The notes under the pieces: model-generated | The model's input: only the letters and a program-made list of their open reading frames with translations | Told to the model about the DNA's origin: nothing | Databases searched by the model: none | Part shown: piece by piece, positions 1 through 10,800 of the stretch | How positions within the stretch are numbered: position 1 is the first letter of the stretch | Layout: every line of letters starts with the position of its first letter | DNA from: Ornithodoros turicata | Taxonomy: Eukaryota > Arthropoda > Arachnida > Ixodida > Argasidae | Assembly (NCBI RefSeq): GCF_037126465.1 | Contig: NC_088201.1 | Span: 138,882,376 to 138,946,375 of the forward strand | DNA: 64,000 bases | Direction: 5' to 3' | Translations under genes and position numbers: made by a program

Positions 1-77
1 TACCATACATGCCGGAAAGCACAAAGAACAAGCGACTTCAACTCTCAAGCTCTTGCATTGGTATGAAAACGAAAAAA

Positions 78-126
78 AAAATGTGGAACGCTTCACGATT
101 TTGCGTGTCATCCTTGCGCAGGGGCC

Positions 127-166
<40 letters not shown>

Positions 167-179
167 ACTTTGGAACTAC
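78..179 (-). ncRNA. U6: U6 spliceosomal snRNA, copy 1
   Basis: The minus strand carries the U6 core, including the ACAGAG box region, the AGC-containing catalytic segment and the 3' GTTCCACAT followed by a long T run (plus-strand A72-81) that would end Pol III transcription. U6 is the catalytic snRNA of the spliceosome. The 5' end (GTAGTTCCAAAGTAC on the minus strand) differs at one stem base from the perfect hairpin in the copy at 1094, so this copy has a mismatched 5' stem-loop. A TATATA lies about 23-28 bases upstream of the 5' end (202-207), the usual place in Pol III snRNA promoters. Identity is close to certain; whether this copy is expressed is unknown. Confidence 0.95.
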
Positions 180-441
180 GCCATGGGTGCCGCTCCGTTG
201 GTATATATGCATTGCACATGTGGTAGGTAACCTGTGACGGTGAATGACGTGACGACATCGGGCTCCATTTCCCTCGTGTCTTGTCTCTACGTGAATTCTC
301 ACACTTTTCTACGTTTTACATCAGATCAACACAGGTGTCCCTAACTCGTAATCTAATAAATTGCTACCATACATGCCGGAAAGCACAAAGAACAAGCGAC
401 TTCAACTCTCAAGCTCTTGCATTGGTATGAAAACGAAAAAA

Positions 442-490
442 AAAATGTGGAACGCTTCACGATTTTGCGTGTCATCCTTGCGCAGGGGCC

Positions 491-530
<40 letters not shown>

Positions 531-543
531 ACTTTGGAACTAC
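442..543 (-). ncRNA. U6: U6 spliceosomal snRNA, copy 2
   Basis: This is a near-identical copy of the gene at 78-179, exactly 364 bases further on, with the same upstream and downstream sequence. The core, 3' end and T-run terminator (A436-445 on the plus strand) are intact. It has the same C-to-G change in the 5' stem as copy 1. TATATA is at 566-571, 23-28 bases before the predicted first base at 543. Confidence 0.95.
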
Positions 544-565
544 GCCATGGGTGCCGCTCCGTTGG

Positions 566-610
566 TATATATGCACTGCACATGTGGTAGGTAACCTGTG
601 ACGGTGAATG
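566..610 (-). promoter_or_regulatory. U6-type Pol III promoter (TATA and candidate PSE)
   Basis: For the copy at 543, TATATA sits at -23 to -28. The segment at about -45 to -68 is conserved in all five copies, including the diverged ones, as expected for a proximal sequence element. The PSE consensus of this organism is unknown, so its exact limits are inferred. Confidence 0.7.
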
Positions 611-805
611 ACGTGACGACATCGGGCTCCATTTCCCTCGTGTCTTGTCTCTACGTGAATTCTCACACTTTTCTACGTTTTACATCAGATCAACACAGGT
701 GTCCCTAACTCGTAATCTAATAAATTGCTACCATACATGCCGGAAAGCACAAAGAACAAGCGACTTCAACTCTCAAGCTCTTGCATTGGTATGAAAACGA
801 AAAAA

Positions 806-861
806 AAAATGTGGAACGCTTCACGATTTTGCGTGTCATCCTTGCGCAGGGTCCATGCCAA
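806..861 (-). pseudogene. U6: U6 snRNA copy 3, 3' half only
   Basis: The 3' half of U6 with its T-run terminator is present, in register with the 364-bp array, but the match stops abruptly at 861 inside the gene. An unrelated 147-bp stretch follows, and the U6 sequence resumes at 1009 after repeating 40 bases (822-861 equals 1009-1048). Both repeated segments carry the same GGGTCCATGCC variant, so 806-861 and 1009-1094 are probably the two halves of a single original gene split by an insertion or duplication. Confidence 0.9.
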
Positions 862-1008
862 CAACAACAACATATATATTCTGATGATGAAGTGGGGAGG
901 TTTTCCACTCTAGGAGTGGAACGCTACCCCATAGCTAGGGGTCTAATATGAGTGGTGACAATGATCAGTGATGACGATGAGAGATGACGGGAATGATCGA
1001 AGTGGCTG
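862..1008. mobile_element. 147-bp insert splitting a U6 gene
   Basis: This sequence interrupts U6 copy 3 and is flanked by a 40-bp direct repeat of U6 sequence. It starts with a short CAA repeat and holds GATGATGAAGTGGGGAGG and CTAGGAGTGGAACGC segments. It has no coding capacity and no clear inverted ends. It could be a short retroposed repeat or a replication-slip product; the family is not recognised. Confidence 0.5.
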
Positions 1009-1046
1009 CACGATTTTGCGTGTCATCCTTGCGCAGGGTCCATGCC

Positions 1047-1081
<35 letters not shown>

Positions 1082-1094
1082 ACTTTGGAAGTAC
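1009..1094 (-). pseudogene. U6: U6 snRNA copy 4, 5' part with intact promoter
   Basis: This segment has the 5' two thirds of U6 and its own TATATA element. The 5' end GTACTTCCAAAGTAC forms a perfect six-base-pair hairpin (GTACTT/AAGTAC) with a three-base loop, the short form of the U6 5' stem-loop. The 3' third is replaced by unrelated sequence after 1009, so a transcript would lack the normal 3' end and terminator. It is probably the promoter half of the split gene described at 806-861. Confidence 0.9.
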
Positions 1095-1348
1095 GCCATG
1101 GGTGCCGCTCCGTTGGTATATATGCATTGCACATGCGGTAGGTAACCTGTGACGGTGAATGACGTGACGACATCGGGCTCCATTTCCCTCGTGTCTTGTC
1201 TCTACGTGAATTCTCGCACTTTTCTACGATTTACATCAGATCAACACAGGTGTCACTAACTCGTCACCTAATAAATTGATACGATACATGCCGAAAAGCA
1301 CAAAGAAGAAGCGACTTCAACTCTGTCAAGCTGTTACATTCGTATGGC

Positions 1349-1453
1349 AAAAACATGTGGAACGCTTCACGATTTTGCGTGTCATCCTTGCGCAGGGGCC
1401 ATGCTAATCTTTTCTGTACCGTTCCAATTTTTGTATATGTACTTTGGAAGTAA
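1349..1453 (-). ncRNA. U6: U6 snRNA, diverged copy 5
   Basis: A full-length but mutated U6 copy. There are changes in the segment before the ACAGAG box, in the 5' stem (TTACTTCCAAAGTAC, unpaired first base) and near the 3' end, where the terminator is a run of only five T. The upstream region has a duplicated GGGTGCCG next to the start, which moves the TATATA a few bases further away. It is probably a pseudogene or a weakly expressed variant. Confidence 0.8.
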
Positions 1454-1649
1454 GCCATGGGTGCCGCTTGGGTGCCGGTTGGTATATATGCATTGCATCT
1501 GCGGGAGGTAACCTGTGACGGTGAATGACGTGACGGCATCGGGTTCCGTTTCGCCCGTGTTTTGCCTCTACGTGAATTATCTCGCTTTTCCATGCGTGTT
1601 GTTTACGACGCCATTAATAAACGATCCTATTTCAGTGGGGACACAGTCT

Positions 1650-3476
1650 CTAATACCATTCGGTCCCAATGAGAACGGAGATAGGAAGTTCTTGATCTGC
1701 AGTGGTGACATTGGAGGCTTCGTCCGGTAGGGAAGCGCTCTTGAGATGCTCTTGACCGATGGTAGGAAGTATGTTGGTGCATATATGCTGTGTTTGCAGA
1801 ACGTCAATTTCTACGGCAGCGCCCTGAGTAGTTTGTTGCTTGACGGAAGTTTTCCTCAGTTCCTTGGTGACTGTTGCTCCACCGAACGACCCTATGGTGA
1901 TTTTTTCGGTGACCAAGCTGCGCTGGGTACCTCTGTCAAACAGAACGTGTACCCGCGGCATGTGTTTTCAGGTCCCTGTGCACATGCCATTGTTGTGCCA
2001 AGAGGTATCTTGCTTGAATGTTTAGAGGGAACTGCGGAGGCCGCTAAAACTACTTCTCCCGGTGGTAGGTCGACCTGGATAATGTTGACTTGCACTTAAT
2101 GGGTACTCCTATTGCGTATGTAGTCTGGGTCACAGAAGGTCGTAGCGCGTCTTCAGCTACCCTTGCGACAGCTGATGTACGACTGACAGCGACTAGCAAT
2201 GTAATATTGCCTCCTACATTTTAATCAGCATCTTGCTTCAATTAATAGTCGCTTCTTCTCCTGTAGTGGGATATCGCGTAACAGTTACCGTCCGATGATG
2301 ATCAGATTTGCAAAATAGACATTATTTGCCTTATTTGGTGTCCGTGGATTGTTGGCGTTAAAAAGAGCAAAAGCCGTTGGTATATCGGCGGTTTTGACCC
2401 TATGAATAGTCCGTTTCCGTTCTTGCTTCTCCTCACCGGTATACTCTAATGCACGTTCTTTGGACACTATTTTTACTCGCAAGTAGTCCATTGGTCCTGG
2501 ATGTCCCGGCTGTAAAGGTGTGCCGCACTCTCACTATTTATACCCGCGCTGCGAGCACAGTCATTAAATTCCTGTTGTTCAACGACCAAAACTTGAGGCA
2601 GCTTGCTTATAATGATGGGTCTAAGTAGTGCGCTGTAGGCGTCTGTTGAGATATCAAAAACCTGGATGCTGCGTGCCCGGGATGGAATTTCATTATAGAA
2701 TCGGCGTAGTTTTGAAATGTCCGCAGAATCCAGGATCATGTTTGTCAGCTTCCTTATGTGCTCATCAGCTATGCGTGTCGATGATCCATGTTCCCTCTTG
2801 AGAAGTTCACTTGCCTCGTTATAACAGCCCTCGTCCAAATTTAATCCACGGATGAGATCAGCGGCGTTCCCAGCTAACAGCGATATGTCAATTAACAGAA
2901 CTTCTCAGTAAGCGCGTTATTGTGGTGTGCCGCAACTCCATAACGTCGACAAGAGTGAGAGCGCGCAGACAAGCTGGTGCATACTGAAGGCTGGAATCGA
3001 AGACACGAAGACGACTCCATAACGTGTCCAGAAAGGAAGCCATGCTTCTATGCAACCTTCGGCTTCTATGAAATTTCGGCAGCTCTAATTTTGGCCTGTT
3101 GTCACTATTGACAGAAGCAGCTGCAAAGGTGCTAGGGTTCGAAGCCACCGGCGTCGAAGCGCCCGTCGACGCTCCTTTGGGGCGCAGGTCTATTCGAGTG
3201 AGAGCCTTCAAAATCTGATGGCGGTTTTCGGTCGTGGCAGTCACCTCGCGTTCATATTCTTCGTCAGAGAATTTTACCTTTGAGCACGATGTCAACAGCC
3301 TCAAAATCACCGGAAATATCTCGAAGCTTCTCTCTTAGTATCGCAATATCTTGATCGGCTGCACCGTCAGCGTCCAATTTCGCGTCGATATCGTCCGTCA
3401 ATCTTGTTGCTTGTGCGCGTAAAAATTTCCGGTCTCTCTTCAACTTGTCCATGGCCGACTTGATTCGAATATCCAC
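1650..3476 (-). pseudogene. BEL/Pao retrotransposon gag-protease relic
   Basis: Several minus-strand frames together give the first part of a BEL/Pao polyprotein. From the N-terminus: a helical Gag start at 3476-3264 (RAQATRLTDDIDAKLD); the segment at 3310-2888 with the family landmark LPKFHRSRR; a Gag region at 2838-2473 with ASELLKREHGS and ISKLPQVL; a linker at 2491-2285; and at 1961-1650 an aspartic-protease-like domain (DUF1758 type) with VLFDRGTQRSLV and ISVLIGTEWY. The normal active-site Asp-Ser/Thr-Gly is altered to DRG. Frames are broken at several places, and no reverse transcriptase, RNase H, integrase or LTR is visible. The relic ends where the U6 array begins. It is not functional. 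Confidence 0.85.
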
Positions 3477-3597
3477 GGGAGTAAGTCAAACCGTAAAACT
3501 CACCGTTGCCAACAATGCGAGAACCGGAGCCAGAGTCCTTGTATCCTTCGTTATTTTAGCCTTGAATATCCTGGTCGTGGCTAGAGCACTGCACGGC

Positions 3598-3656
3598 TGA
3601 TCTTCTCTATATCGTTCCAATTTTATTATATTTACTTTGGAAGTACGCCATGGGCT
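3598..3656 (-). pseudogene. U6: U6 snRNA 5' fragment between retroelement relics
   Basis: About 57 bases match the 5' half of U6 with a few changes. The match continues about nine bases beyond the transcription start into promoter sequence (the CCATGG block). Since non-transcribed bases are included, this piece came from genomic U6 DNA and not from reverse-transcribed U6 RNA. It lies between the BEL relic and the Ty3-type Gag relic. Confidence 0.85.
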
Positions 3657-3694
3657 TCTAACCCCTCTGGTACTCCCCTCGCTTCGTAGCCAAA

Positions 3695-4440
3695 CTACGG
3701 ATACAATGCGCTTCCATGACATCGTCTGCGGCTTCGGCAACATCTTTCACTTTGTTTAATTTTTTTTTTCTTGAGGAAAAGTGCGACGGTACTTGAGCAG
3801 TCCGACAGGAGTTCTTGACTTATGAGGAGGTTGCAAAGAGCTTGAAAATACCCTTCTTTAACTTGGGAGAATTCAATCCACTGGTCAAAGTAGCTGCATA
3901 GCCATGTGGCAAGCTGAGATCCGGCCTCTCCCTCTTCTGGCTGTATTGTACGAAACTTCTCTCTGAAGCCTTTGGCAATTAGCTGGAATCTCTTCAAAAA
4001 TGCCGCTTTGACCTTTCATAATCACAACAATCTTCGGATGCGATTCGTGAGTACACCCCTAGTGCCTCCCCTGCCAGGCACGTGCTTAGGGACGCTGCCC
4101 AATAGCTCTGGGGCCATTTTGGACTTTGCGCTGCACGCTCGAACCGCAGCAAATACGCGCGAAGGTAATCTTTACGCTCGTCGAAGGGAGCCATTCCCTT
4201 CTGTAACCCTAGAACGGGGGCATTTAAAGCAGCCGGCCCGGTGGCGGGCGTCGGTCGTGCATTTTCGAGCTCGAGCAATTTCGCCTTTGCGTCTACTACC
4301 GCGGCTTTTGCCTTACGAAGTTCTGCTGCTTCTTTCGCGGCCTCTCTATCGGCTGCCGCCTTCCATTTAGCGTCTTAAACCTCAAACCACCGTTTTAGGG
4401 CAGCGTCTTCAAGGCCTAACTCTTTGCCAGTTGCCACTAG
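3695..4440 (-). pseudogene. Ty3/gypsy-type Gag relic (SCAN-like)
   Basis: The minus strand has a charged Ala/Lys/Glu-rich helical start (about 4440-4260), then a Gag segment at 4278-3994 with FDERKDYLRAYLLRFERAA, then 3997-3695 with KRFQLIAKGFREKFRTIQP and a Tyr-Phe-Asp-Gln-Trp segment. This matches the SCAN-like Gag of metazoan Ty3/gypsy elements. A stop (about 4376), a frame change near 3995 and a collapse after the Lys-rich end at 3760 show it is dead. It is unrelated to the BEL fragment beside it. Confidence 0.75.
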
Positions 4441-6985
4441 TGCCACAACATCCATTGTCGGCGCGAGTGCGTGGCCACACAAAGATCAGACGGTCACTAC
4501 AATCTCTCTCTGCGGGTCTGCGTCCGAGTCTCATCATTGCCCTGTCGCGGACGCCAGTGTATTTGTCACACCCGAGTGTGAACAGTGCATGGGTGTGGAA
4601 GTAACAGGAGAGGAGGACATCTACACTGTTGTCTGTCAGGTACGGGACCAATTTCTTTCATAAATGTGGTATATAGCGTGAGGTTGTTACTAACACAAAG
4701 AATTGTTTGTGTCCTTTGATGGAATCCATAGGTGGTGAGCATGCGTACGGACTTGACATTACTCAATACAATTTAGACCTGCCAGTTGCATATGAGGTGT
4801 GTAACACTTCTTTACACGCAAGCTTTACACTTCTGTAGGTTTGATGCATGTATATGTTGAAACGTAAACGACAAAGTGCTAAAAATGTATCGAAAGTGAA
4901 AAATTGAGCAGTTCATTGTAGTAATTATATCAATTTATTTTCAGCATTTTGAGAAATACACAGTGATGGAAAGATTACCTGTGTTATACCGCCTGACCAT
5001 CTGCTATTGGAGTTTCATGTCCTAATTATTATATATAATAGCTGTTTGAGGGTAATACATATTTGTTATGTAGGTTTTATAGCTGCGAGCTCCTGCAAAC
5101 TACTCTGCGATGCCCAGGCTCCACAGAGAGTTATGCTTGTGTAATAAAAAGTGACTAATGTACTTCTGCACATACAACGTTACCGTGACTGAGGAAGCAG
5201 AGGGAAGCATACAGGGAGTTACTGAAGAGAGCTTAAGTAAATTTCGAACTCGAATGAAATAACTTCTTTATACTTTCATATTTGGAGCATTTTTATGCAT
5301 ATTATTTTACAACATTTTAAAGAACAGCTGCTAAGAATGTGTCAGATACTGCTACCAAAGCTAACTTTTGTCTCAGGTGAAACATGATTTTTCCCAAAAG
5401 GCCAATAATGTATGACGCTGCATCATGTAGGCTATCTTGGAACAATTTCTGTGAATGTACTATTAAGATATTGTCTGAGTGCCACAATGAACTATATCAT
5501 CCACATTTCATGTCACATCAACAACAAGAACTTCACTGCGAGATGATGAATGGGGAGTCTCATCCATTCTACATCATCTTTGACTGCACGTTCTGATTTG
5601 AGTATTTCAGCAGCCCAATATACAAAACTTGGGTCCTCCATCCCACTACCAGTGAGGCCACACTTTGTGCACAGAAGGAAGATTGAGGTTTTGGACGGTC
5701 AACTCGTGAAGTGGGGGACTGAGAGCGGAATGAACCAGAGGCCATACACAGGGTAACTTGCATAGCAGTCTGAGTTACTTGCACGTGAAACTCATTAAAA
5801 TACTTGAGGTGCTTAAACAATGCTATTTGGGTGCTATGAGACAGTTTGAGCTCGAACAACACGTACGACATGCTGACTGAATGGGTGAACAAAGGATGCA
5901 TCAGAACAGGATTGGATTTGAATATCATTGCTGTGGGTACTGTTCAGAGCCCAATATAATTCCCAACAGTAGATGCTCTGTGTCAGGAACCAGCAGTGAC
6001 GAGATGCGCAACACACACCACATTCGACCCTTGGTGACAGTGTCACACTTCGTTGACCCGATTTCAACACACCAATGTTCACCTGGTCTACTTGTTCCCA
6101 ACTTCCCTGTTGTCTCTGCAGTCTTCCTGCAACTTCCCCTTTCCCACACTTTACAATTCTCAGAAACATTGTCATAAACAATACAGGGCTCTTACTAAGA
6201 AAGGGAGCATCCCCAAAACCAATTGTGTGCACACTAGACAACATTCTGTGGTTACAGCTGTGCTCCTCTTCGCCCATTGCATTTCGACGGAGGTCACGTG
6301 CAGAAACGGTTCTACAAATGGACATTGTTTGTCAAAAAAGAGAAAATCAATTTCTTGTATTTCTAAATACTGAGGTCCCATTCCTTCACTGTGAACTACA
6401 CGTGAGTTGTGTGACAATGTCAGTAATGCATGTTTGACCAATATGCGTATAGGTCTCGACATGCGATAGGTTTTGCAGAACGCCAAAGCAATTATGGCGC
6501 TGAACAGCAGTGAGTACACTTAAAGTGATGTGCATAGAGTACACAGTCAGGGGTAGATTTAAAGGGGGGTCCAGACGCCCTGAGCCCCTTCTCATTTTCT
6601 CTCATTACACAGAGTCTCAATTGACTTCTACTGCGCCGAGTGCGAGTGGCTATCGTGGAAAGGGAATCTCTCCGCTATCATTCAGATCACGTCTTGAATC
6701 AAGGCGGCAACCAGCTGCAGTGACTAGCTTTTTTCATGTTTTTTCGTTCGACAAAAAATAAAAAGAAGAAGAGCGCGTGCCCTAGAGAACAAACGTACAA
6801 ATAAAAAGGGGAAGGCGATCACCTATAATACATTGTCATCCCCCCTTTCGTAGCAATAACGACACTTACAAACATGTGAAATGATTTTCTAAAGAAACTC
6901 TATTGTATTGACTCTATAGACACGTTAAATACTCTATAGAGAGTCTATAGAAACTCTAATGAGATCCTGACGTGTCCCTACTGAG
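4441..6985. other. No confident gene; possible small exons
   Basis: Only short open frames occur here. Two stretches look exon-like: a plus-strand frame at 4424-4641 that ends with a GT donor (Cys-rich, PECEQCMGVEV), and a 60-base open segment at 4731-4796 between an AG and a GTGTGT. I cannot join them or name a family. The 5.4-6.6 kb stretch has overlapping short frames on both strands with no motif. A repeat of CTCTATAGA words lies at 6896-6960. Confidence 0.4.
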
Positions 6986-6988
6986 TTC

Positions 6989-7402
6989 TTACGGAATATT
7001 GGCCACCGTAATTGGCCATGCGCTCAGATAGGGAAGCGCATGGCCGACGGACGAGGTGCACGTCTTCACATAGTAAGGACACTCTGCTTCTCTAATTTCC
7101 ATGGTGCGTCTTTGCTCCTTGTCGGCGTCCGTCTCTTGTTCATCCTCTTGTTCAGGACGTATTCGTTTTAGATCGTTTTCGACATTTTCGATAATGTTTA
7201 AGTCCAAGCTCTGCGCAAACAATGTCAGTTGCGTTACGCCGAGGTTGTCAAGAATGCGGTGGGCAGTTTTGCTTAGCTGCCATTGTGCTGAAAATGGTAA
7301 TACCCATTCGGGAACGGCCAGTCCACAGCGCAAGGGACCAGTGCCTTCTCGATAACCTCTGTTTGGGGTAAACTGTGGAACTGAAGCGTAGGCCGTTTCC
7401 AT
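6989..7402 (-). pseudogene. Tc1/mariner-type transposase relic
   Basis: A minus-strand frame contains LFAQSLDLNIIENVENDLKR, a degraded form of the Tc1 signature around the second and third catalytic acids (normally PQSPDLNPIENLW). It is preceded by a degraded QDNA.xH block (AQWQLSKTAHRILDNLG). The N-terminal DNA-binding part and the first catalytic Asp are absent and no inverted ends are obvious. It is a dead C-terminal fragment. Confidence 0.7.
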
Positions 7403-7673
7403 TCGAGTCCGTGGGCCGAGTACCTCTTACCAGAGGGCGCCCGAGACACTCACCGTGTACCGGCCACTAGACAACATTCTGTGGACGCATCACTGTTATC
7501 CAAAAAAGTACAGGTTAACTACAGAAGAATAGACGGCTTGTCCTATAGCCATCCCTTCAAGAGGAGTTTTTACCACTTCTAGAAGGTGTAAGCATATACT
7601 CATATAGTTCTGTAGCCCACATGATCTACCAAAGTGATGACTGGAATAAAAAATGCCGAACGAGACAAGTGTT

Positions 7674-7830
7674 GCATAATGTAATAACCCCGAGAATAAG
7701 GAACACGAAGGGACAGACACAACACGAAGTCTCAAACCAGTGTCTGTGTGTCTGTCCCTTCGTGTTCCCTAGTCTCGGAGTTTTTACATTATGCATCATC
7801 TTCACCAGCTCGCTTGCTTCCTAGCTATTT
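7674..7830. repeat. Penelope-type terminal hairpin
   Basis: Two arms of about 50 bases (7674-7724 and 7742-7794) are inverted copies built on GAACACGAAGGGACAGACAC, followed by CATCATCTTCACCAGCTCGC. The same end sequence, in diverged form, follows the Penelope-like reverse transcriptase at 21745-21840 and recurs at 26253-26423 and 36355-36420, so this is probably a Penelope-like element end left without its body. Confidence 0.6.
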
Positions 7831-7834
7831 TTTC

Positions 7835-10800
7835 AGAGACAACTGTAAGACGTCAGTTTGGCACTATAGAAGAACGAATGTGAACTGTAAAACACATTTA
7901 CTAGCCATTTATTAGCAGACACGAAACAGGCACAAAGAGTGAAATAGTACGTGCGTCCAATTTCGAATCCAATCCGGCTTGGCCATTAGTATCGAAGTGT
8001 GCAATATCGACCACCACACATAGCAAAAAGGACTGCAAATCCGAAAAGTCACAGCAGCTACCGAAGCCACTGCAAGTATACTGACACATTCATACCATGA
8101 CTCCTCAGTACACCGTTTCGTTGAAAGCATGTATTTTACAGCCTTCGAACGTCCAGCCGCCAATAGGCACAATAGAACTGCAAAGCAAATAGACGATAGA
8201 CGTACATCGTAAACAACTCACCACGGAAGCAATGTAAGGACCTGTAAAGCAACACGACCTCATCTGTGTTTCAGTCACAGTGGCACGTCTCATTACCAGT
8301 CAAGCTGGTATGCAACCTGCAAATGATAAAGAATTCGCTGAATTGACTCCCTCAAACAAATGTTATGACTACGAAACGGTTCTGTTAAGCAATACCGTTT
8401 TCAAGAACATCTCTCACAGCCGTGGGTGGACCTACTAATGAATGGCTTCGGTCCGATGAAGCATTCCGAAATGCATCAATTTCTTGATAACTGAGCTTCA
8501 ACGTCTCAGCCGCAGTTAAACCTTTGTCCCTTCAAACCGACGTGAAAGGTCGCGTAAGGGTAAAAAAGCGCGTCAGAATCAAACATGTTCACAAATAATT
8601 TCCTTACGTTGATGAAGACTGACGATTAACGAGAGACAGAATTCACCTATTTTATGTCATCACGGAAAGGTACATTTGATTTTTAATGTGTTTAAACGTT
8701 TAAAAGTATTGGGAACTATTCATCCTACATGCGTGGATGAAAGTGCACGGCGGCGAAGCGGCTGAGAAGACAAGATGTAAGAAGGAGTAAGATGCACGCT
8801 TACCACTTCTCCGCGAGGTTCGTACACCTCCTATACACATTCCTCTCAAACGAAGGGATGAAGGGGAAAGAACCATCTTTTTGTACTTTTATGAGGAGTA
8901 AACCTGACATGAAAAGAGTACGAATGAGAAATCTACCCTTTTTCAGTTCCTAAGGAAACATTTTCGAATAACAGTGTACTGGGGAAGCAGGTATCTAGCA
9001 AATATGGAGAAAGTATAAGGTCGCAATGCCGTTTCCTGCAAGAGCGCGTGGCCTCTGTTATTGCTGCGAAAAGGAGGGGGGGGGGGTGATAAAGTATTAA
9101 AAGAGCATCGTTTTCCTTTTTTTTTCTTTTTGTGTCTGTGCTCAAGGGTACACACGTTCCTTCTGCTTTTCTTTTTTGTGTGTGCGTGAAACAAAAAAGA
9201 CGAAAGAAGCCAGGCACCGCAGTCGGTTGTCGCCTCGGTTCATGGCGATAGCCGCTCGCGCTTGGTGCAGTAGAACGAAAACAAAACCATTTCGCCGTTC
9301 ACGCTCAAAACCAAAGTTACCGCTACTACCACGGTGGGTCGCCACAAGCGTGCTCTTCTATCCCTCTGAACGAATGTCCCTCTCCCGCATCCGCCCGCCA
9401 CTATGGTGTCTCTGCCTAGAGAAAATACACCGCTCTCACGTTCCGTAAACGTTTGTTCAACACTGTACATTAAGAAGCCCCAGAACAACTGGTTCGCTGA
9501 CTTGATGAAGGAAAGCGACGACTAATAGGTTGAGGATAAGTTACCAGAACCCGCACGGAAAGTTGTATAGACTGGGTCACCGCCAGGAGCATAGACAAGC
9601 AAGTGGTGGCGAAGTACGTCAGCTACTTCAGTCTTTGCAGTCCTCTAGTGTCCATCGTCGGAGAATTGCAACGATGGGCTCTTACATACTATCGCATTTC
9701 AATGACAATCTGCACAACGCTTCCTTCCGTACTTTTTTTAAATTATAATTCATTGACACGCTTTCTGCAAGACCCTCTATATAAGTGTCATATATAAAAT
9801 TGTCAATATCTACATACACACAGAAACTCGCGTTACACACTCGCAACAGTTCTGTATTTTTTCTGTTCGTGCTGTACGAACATACGCAAATCGCAACAAA
9901 ACAATTAATGCTGGTATTTTTCTGTAGCATGCATAAATGACAATAGCATCCACCTCATTTTATTGTGATGCGCTCTCTCTTTCATAAGGTACGGGTACAC
10001 AAAACGCTAAACTCCGCCGAGCACTGCGCTCGGGCTGCGGGAGCATGCTAACCCTCCACTGCTCTTGCAAAGCTTGCGGGTATTCCGATGTTCTGCGAAA
10101 TCTCGCTTCATTACACCATATAGACGAGGCGTCTTTACTGACATTTACACATCGCAGCTCGCAACACGTGCCCGCAACATGTGCTTGCAACACACGTGCC
10201 CGCAACAGCTGTTCAGCAGAACGATGACCGAAAACTTTTTAACACTCTCCTCTGACCTAAGCGTATTGCATTGTTGAGTTCTCTGCACCTGCCAAGCAAG
10301 GAGAGCGCTTCAGACAAATAAAAATAAAGAAAATGATCGCGGGGCGAAGGCACGTGTATCTCATCCTACGCACGTCCCCTCGACGCCTTTGCGTACCTCT
10401 CGGCTGCATTAAAATGCTGCAATTTTGACTTGACCGTTGACGTCGCAGTGTCACAATGTCCTCTGACCGACACATGGTGCTCTCCAAACATTTGGAGAGC
10501 ATATAGCTGGGCGTAACGTGATCACCGCATGTACTGCTTGCGACAACTTGCCTCGTATCTCCAACCCGTTACCTGTCCCCTATGGGCGGTGTCGCCGGGC
10601 GAAGGACCCACACAATTATCGCCTCTGAGGGTAACCGGCCATGTTTCGCACAACGCCGCCAAACTGGAGAGGCCATCAATGATACTCGAGCGCCTAGTGC
10701 CGTCTGCTAGGTTTTGGCGCGTTAGCTGGTGGCTCCGAGACCCAAAAGAGTCACACAGTGAAGCTTTTTACACACTGAAGGGTGTTCTTTTAAGTGTCCC

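Larger units (their letters stand above)
1..1625 (-). repeat. U6 tandem array, 364-bp unit
   Basis: Two complete 364-bp units start at 1 and 365 and a third begins at 729, followed by more diverged units to about 1625. Each unit holds a U6 gene and about 260 bases of spacer. The spacer just upstream of each gene (minus strand) contains TATATA at about -25 and a conserved block TTCACCGTCACAGGTTACC at about -55 to -75, the place of the proximal sequence element. The first units differ by very few bases, so the array expanded or was homogenised recently. Confidence 0.9.

Noticed and set aside
3598..3656. A retroposed U6 copy.
   Set aside because: It contains bases from upstream of the transcription start and has no A tail or target duplication.
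5384..6519. Overlapping frames of 70-163 codons on both strands.
   Set aside because: No frame has a recognisable motif, and the overlaps on opposite strands are what random open sequence gives.
7674..7830. A CRISPR-like or terminator hairpin.
   Set aside because: There are only two inverted arms in an animal genome, and they match Penelope-type element ends.
10155..10210. Telomere-like tandem of GCAACA-GTGCC words.
   Set aside because: Only three imperfect copies with different spacing; not an arthropod telomere repeat (TTAGG)n.
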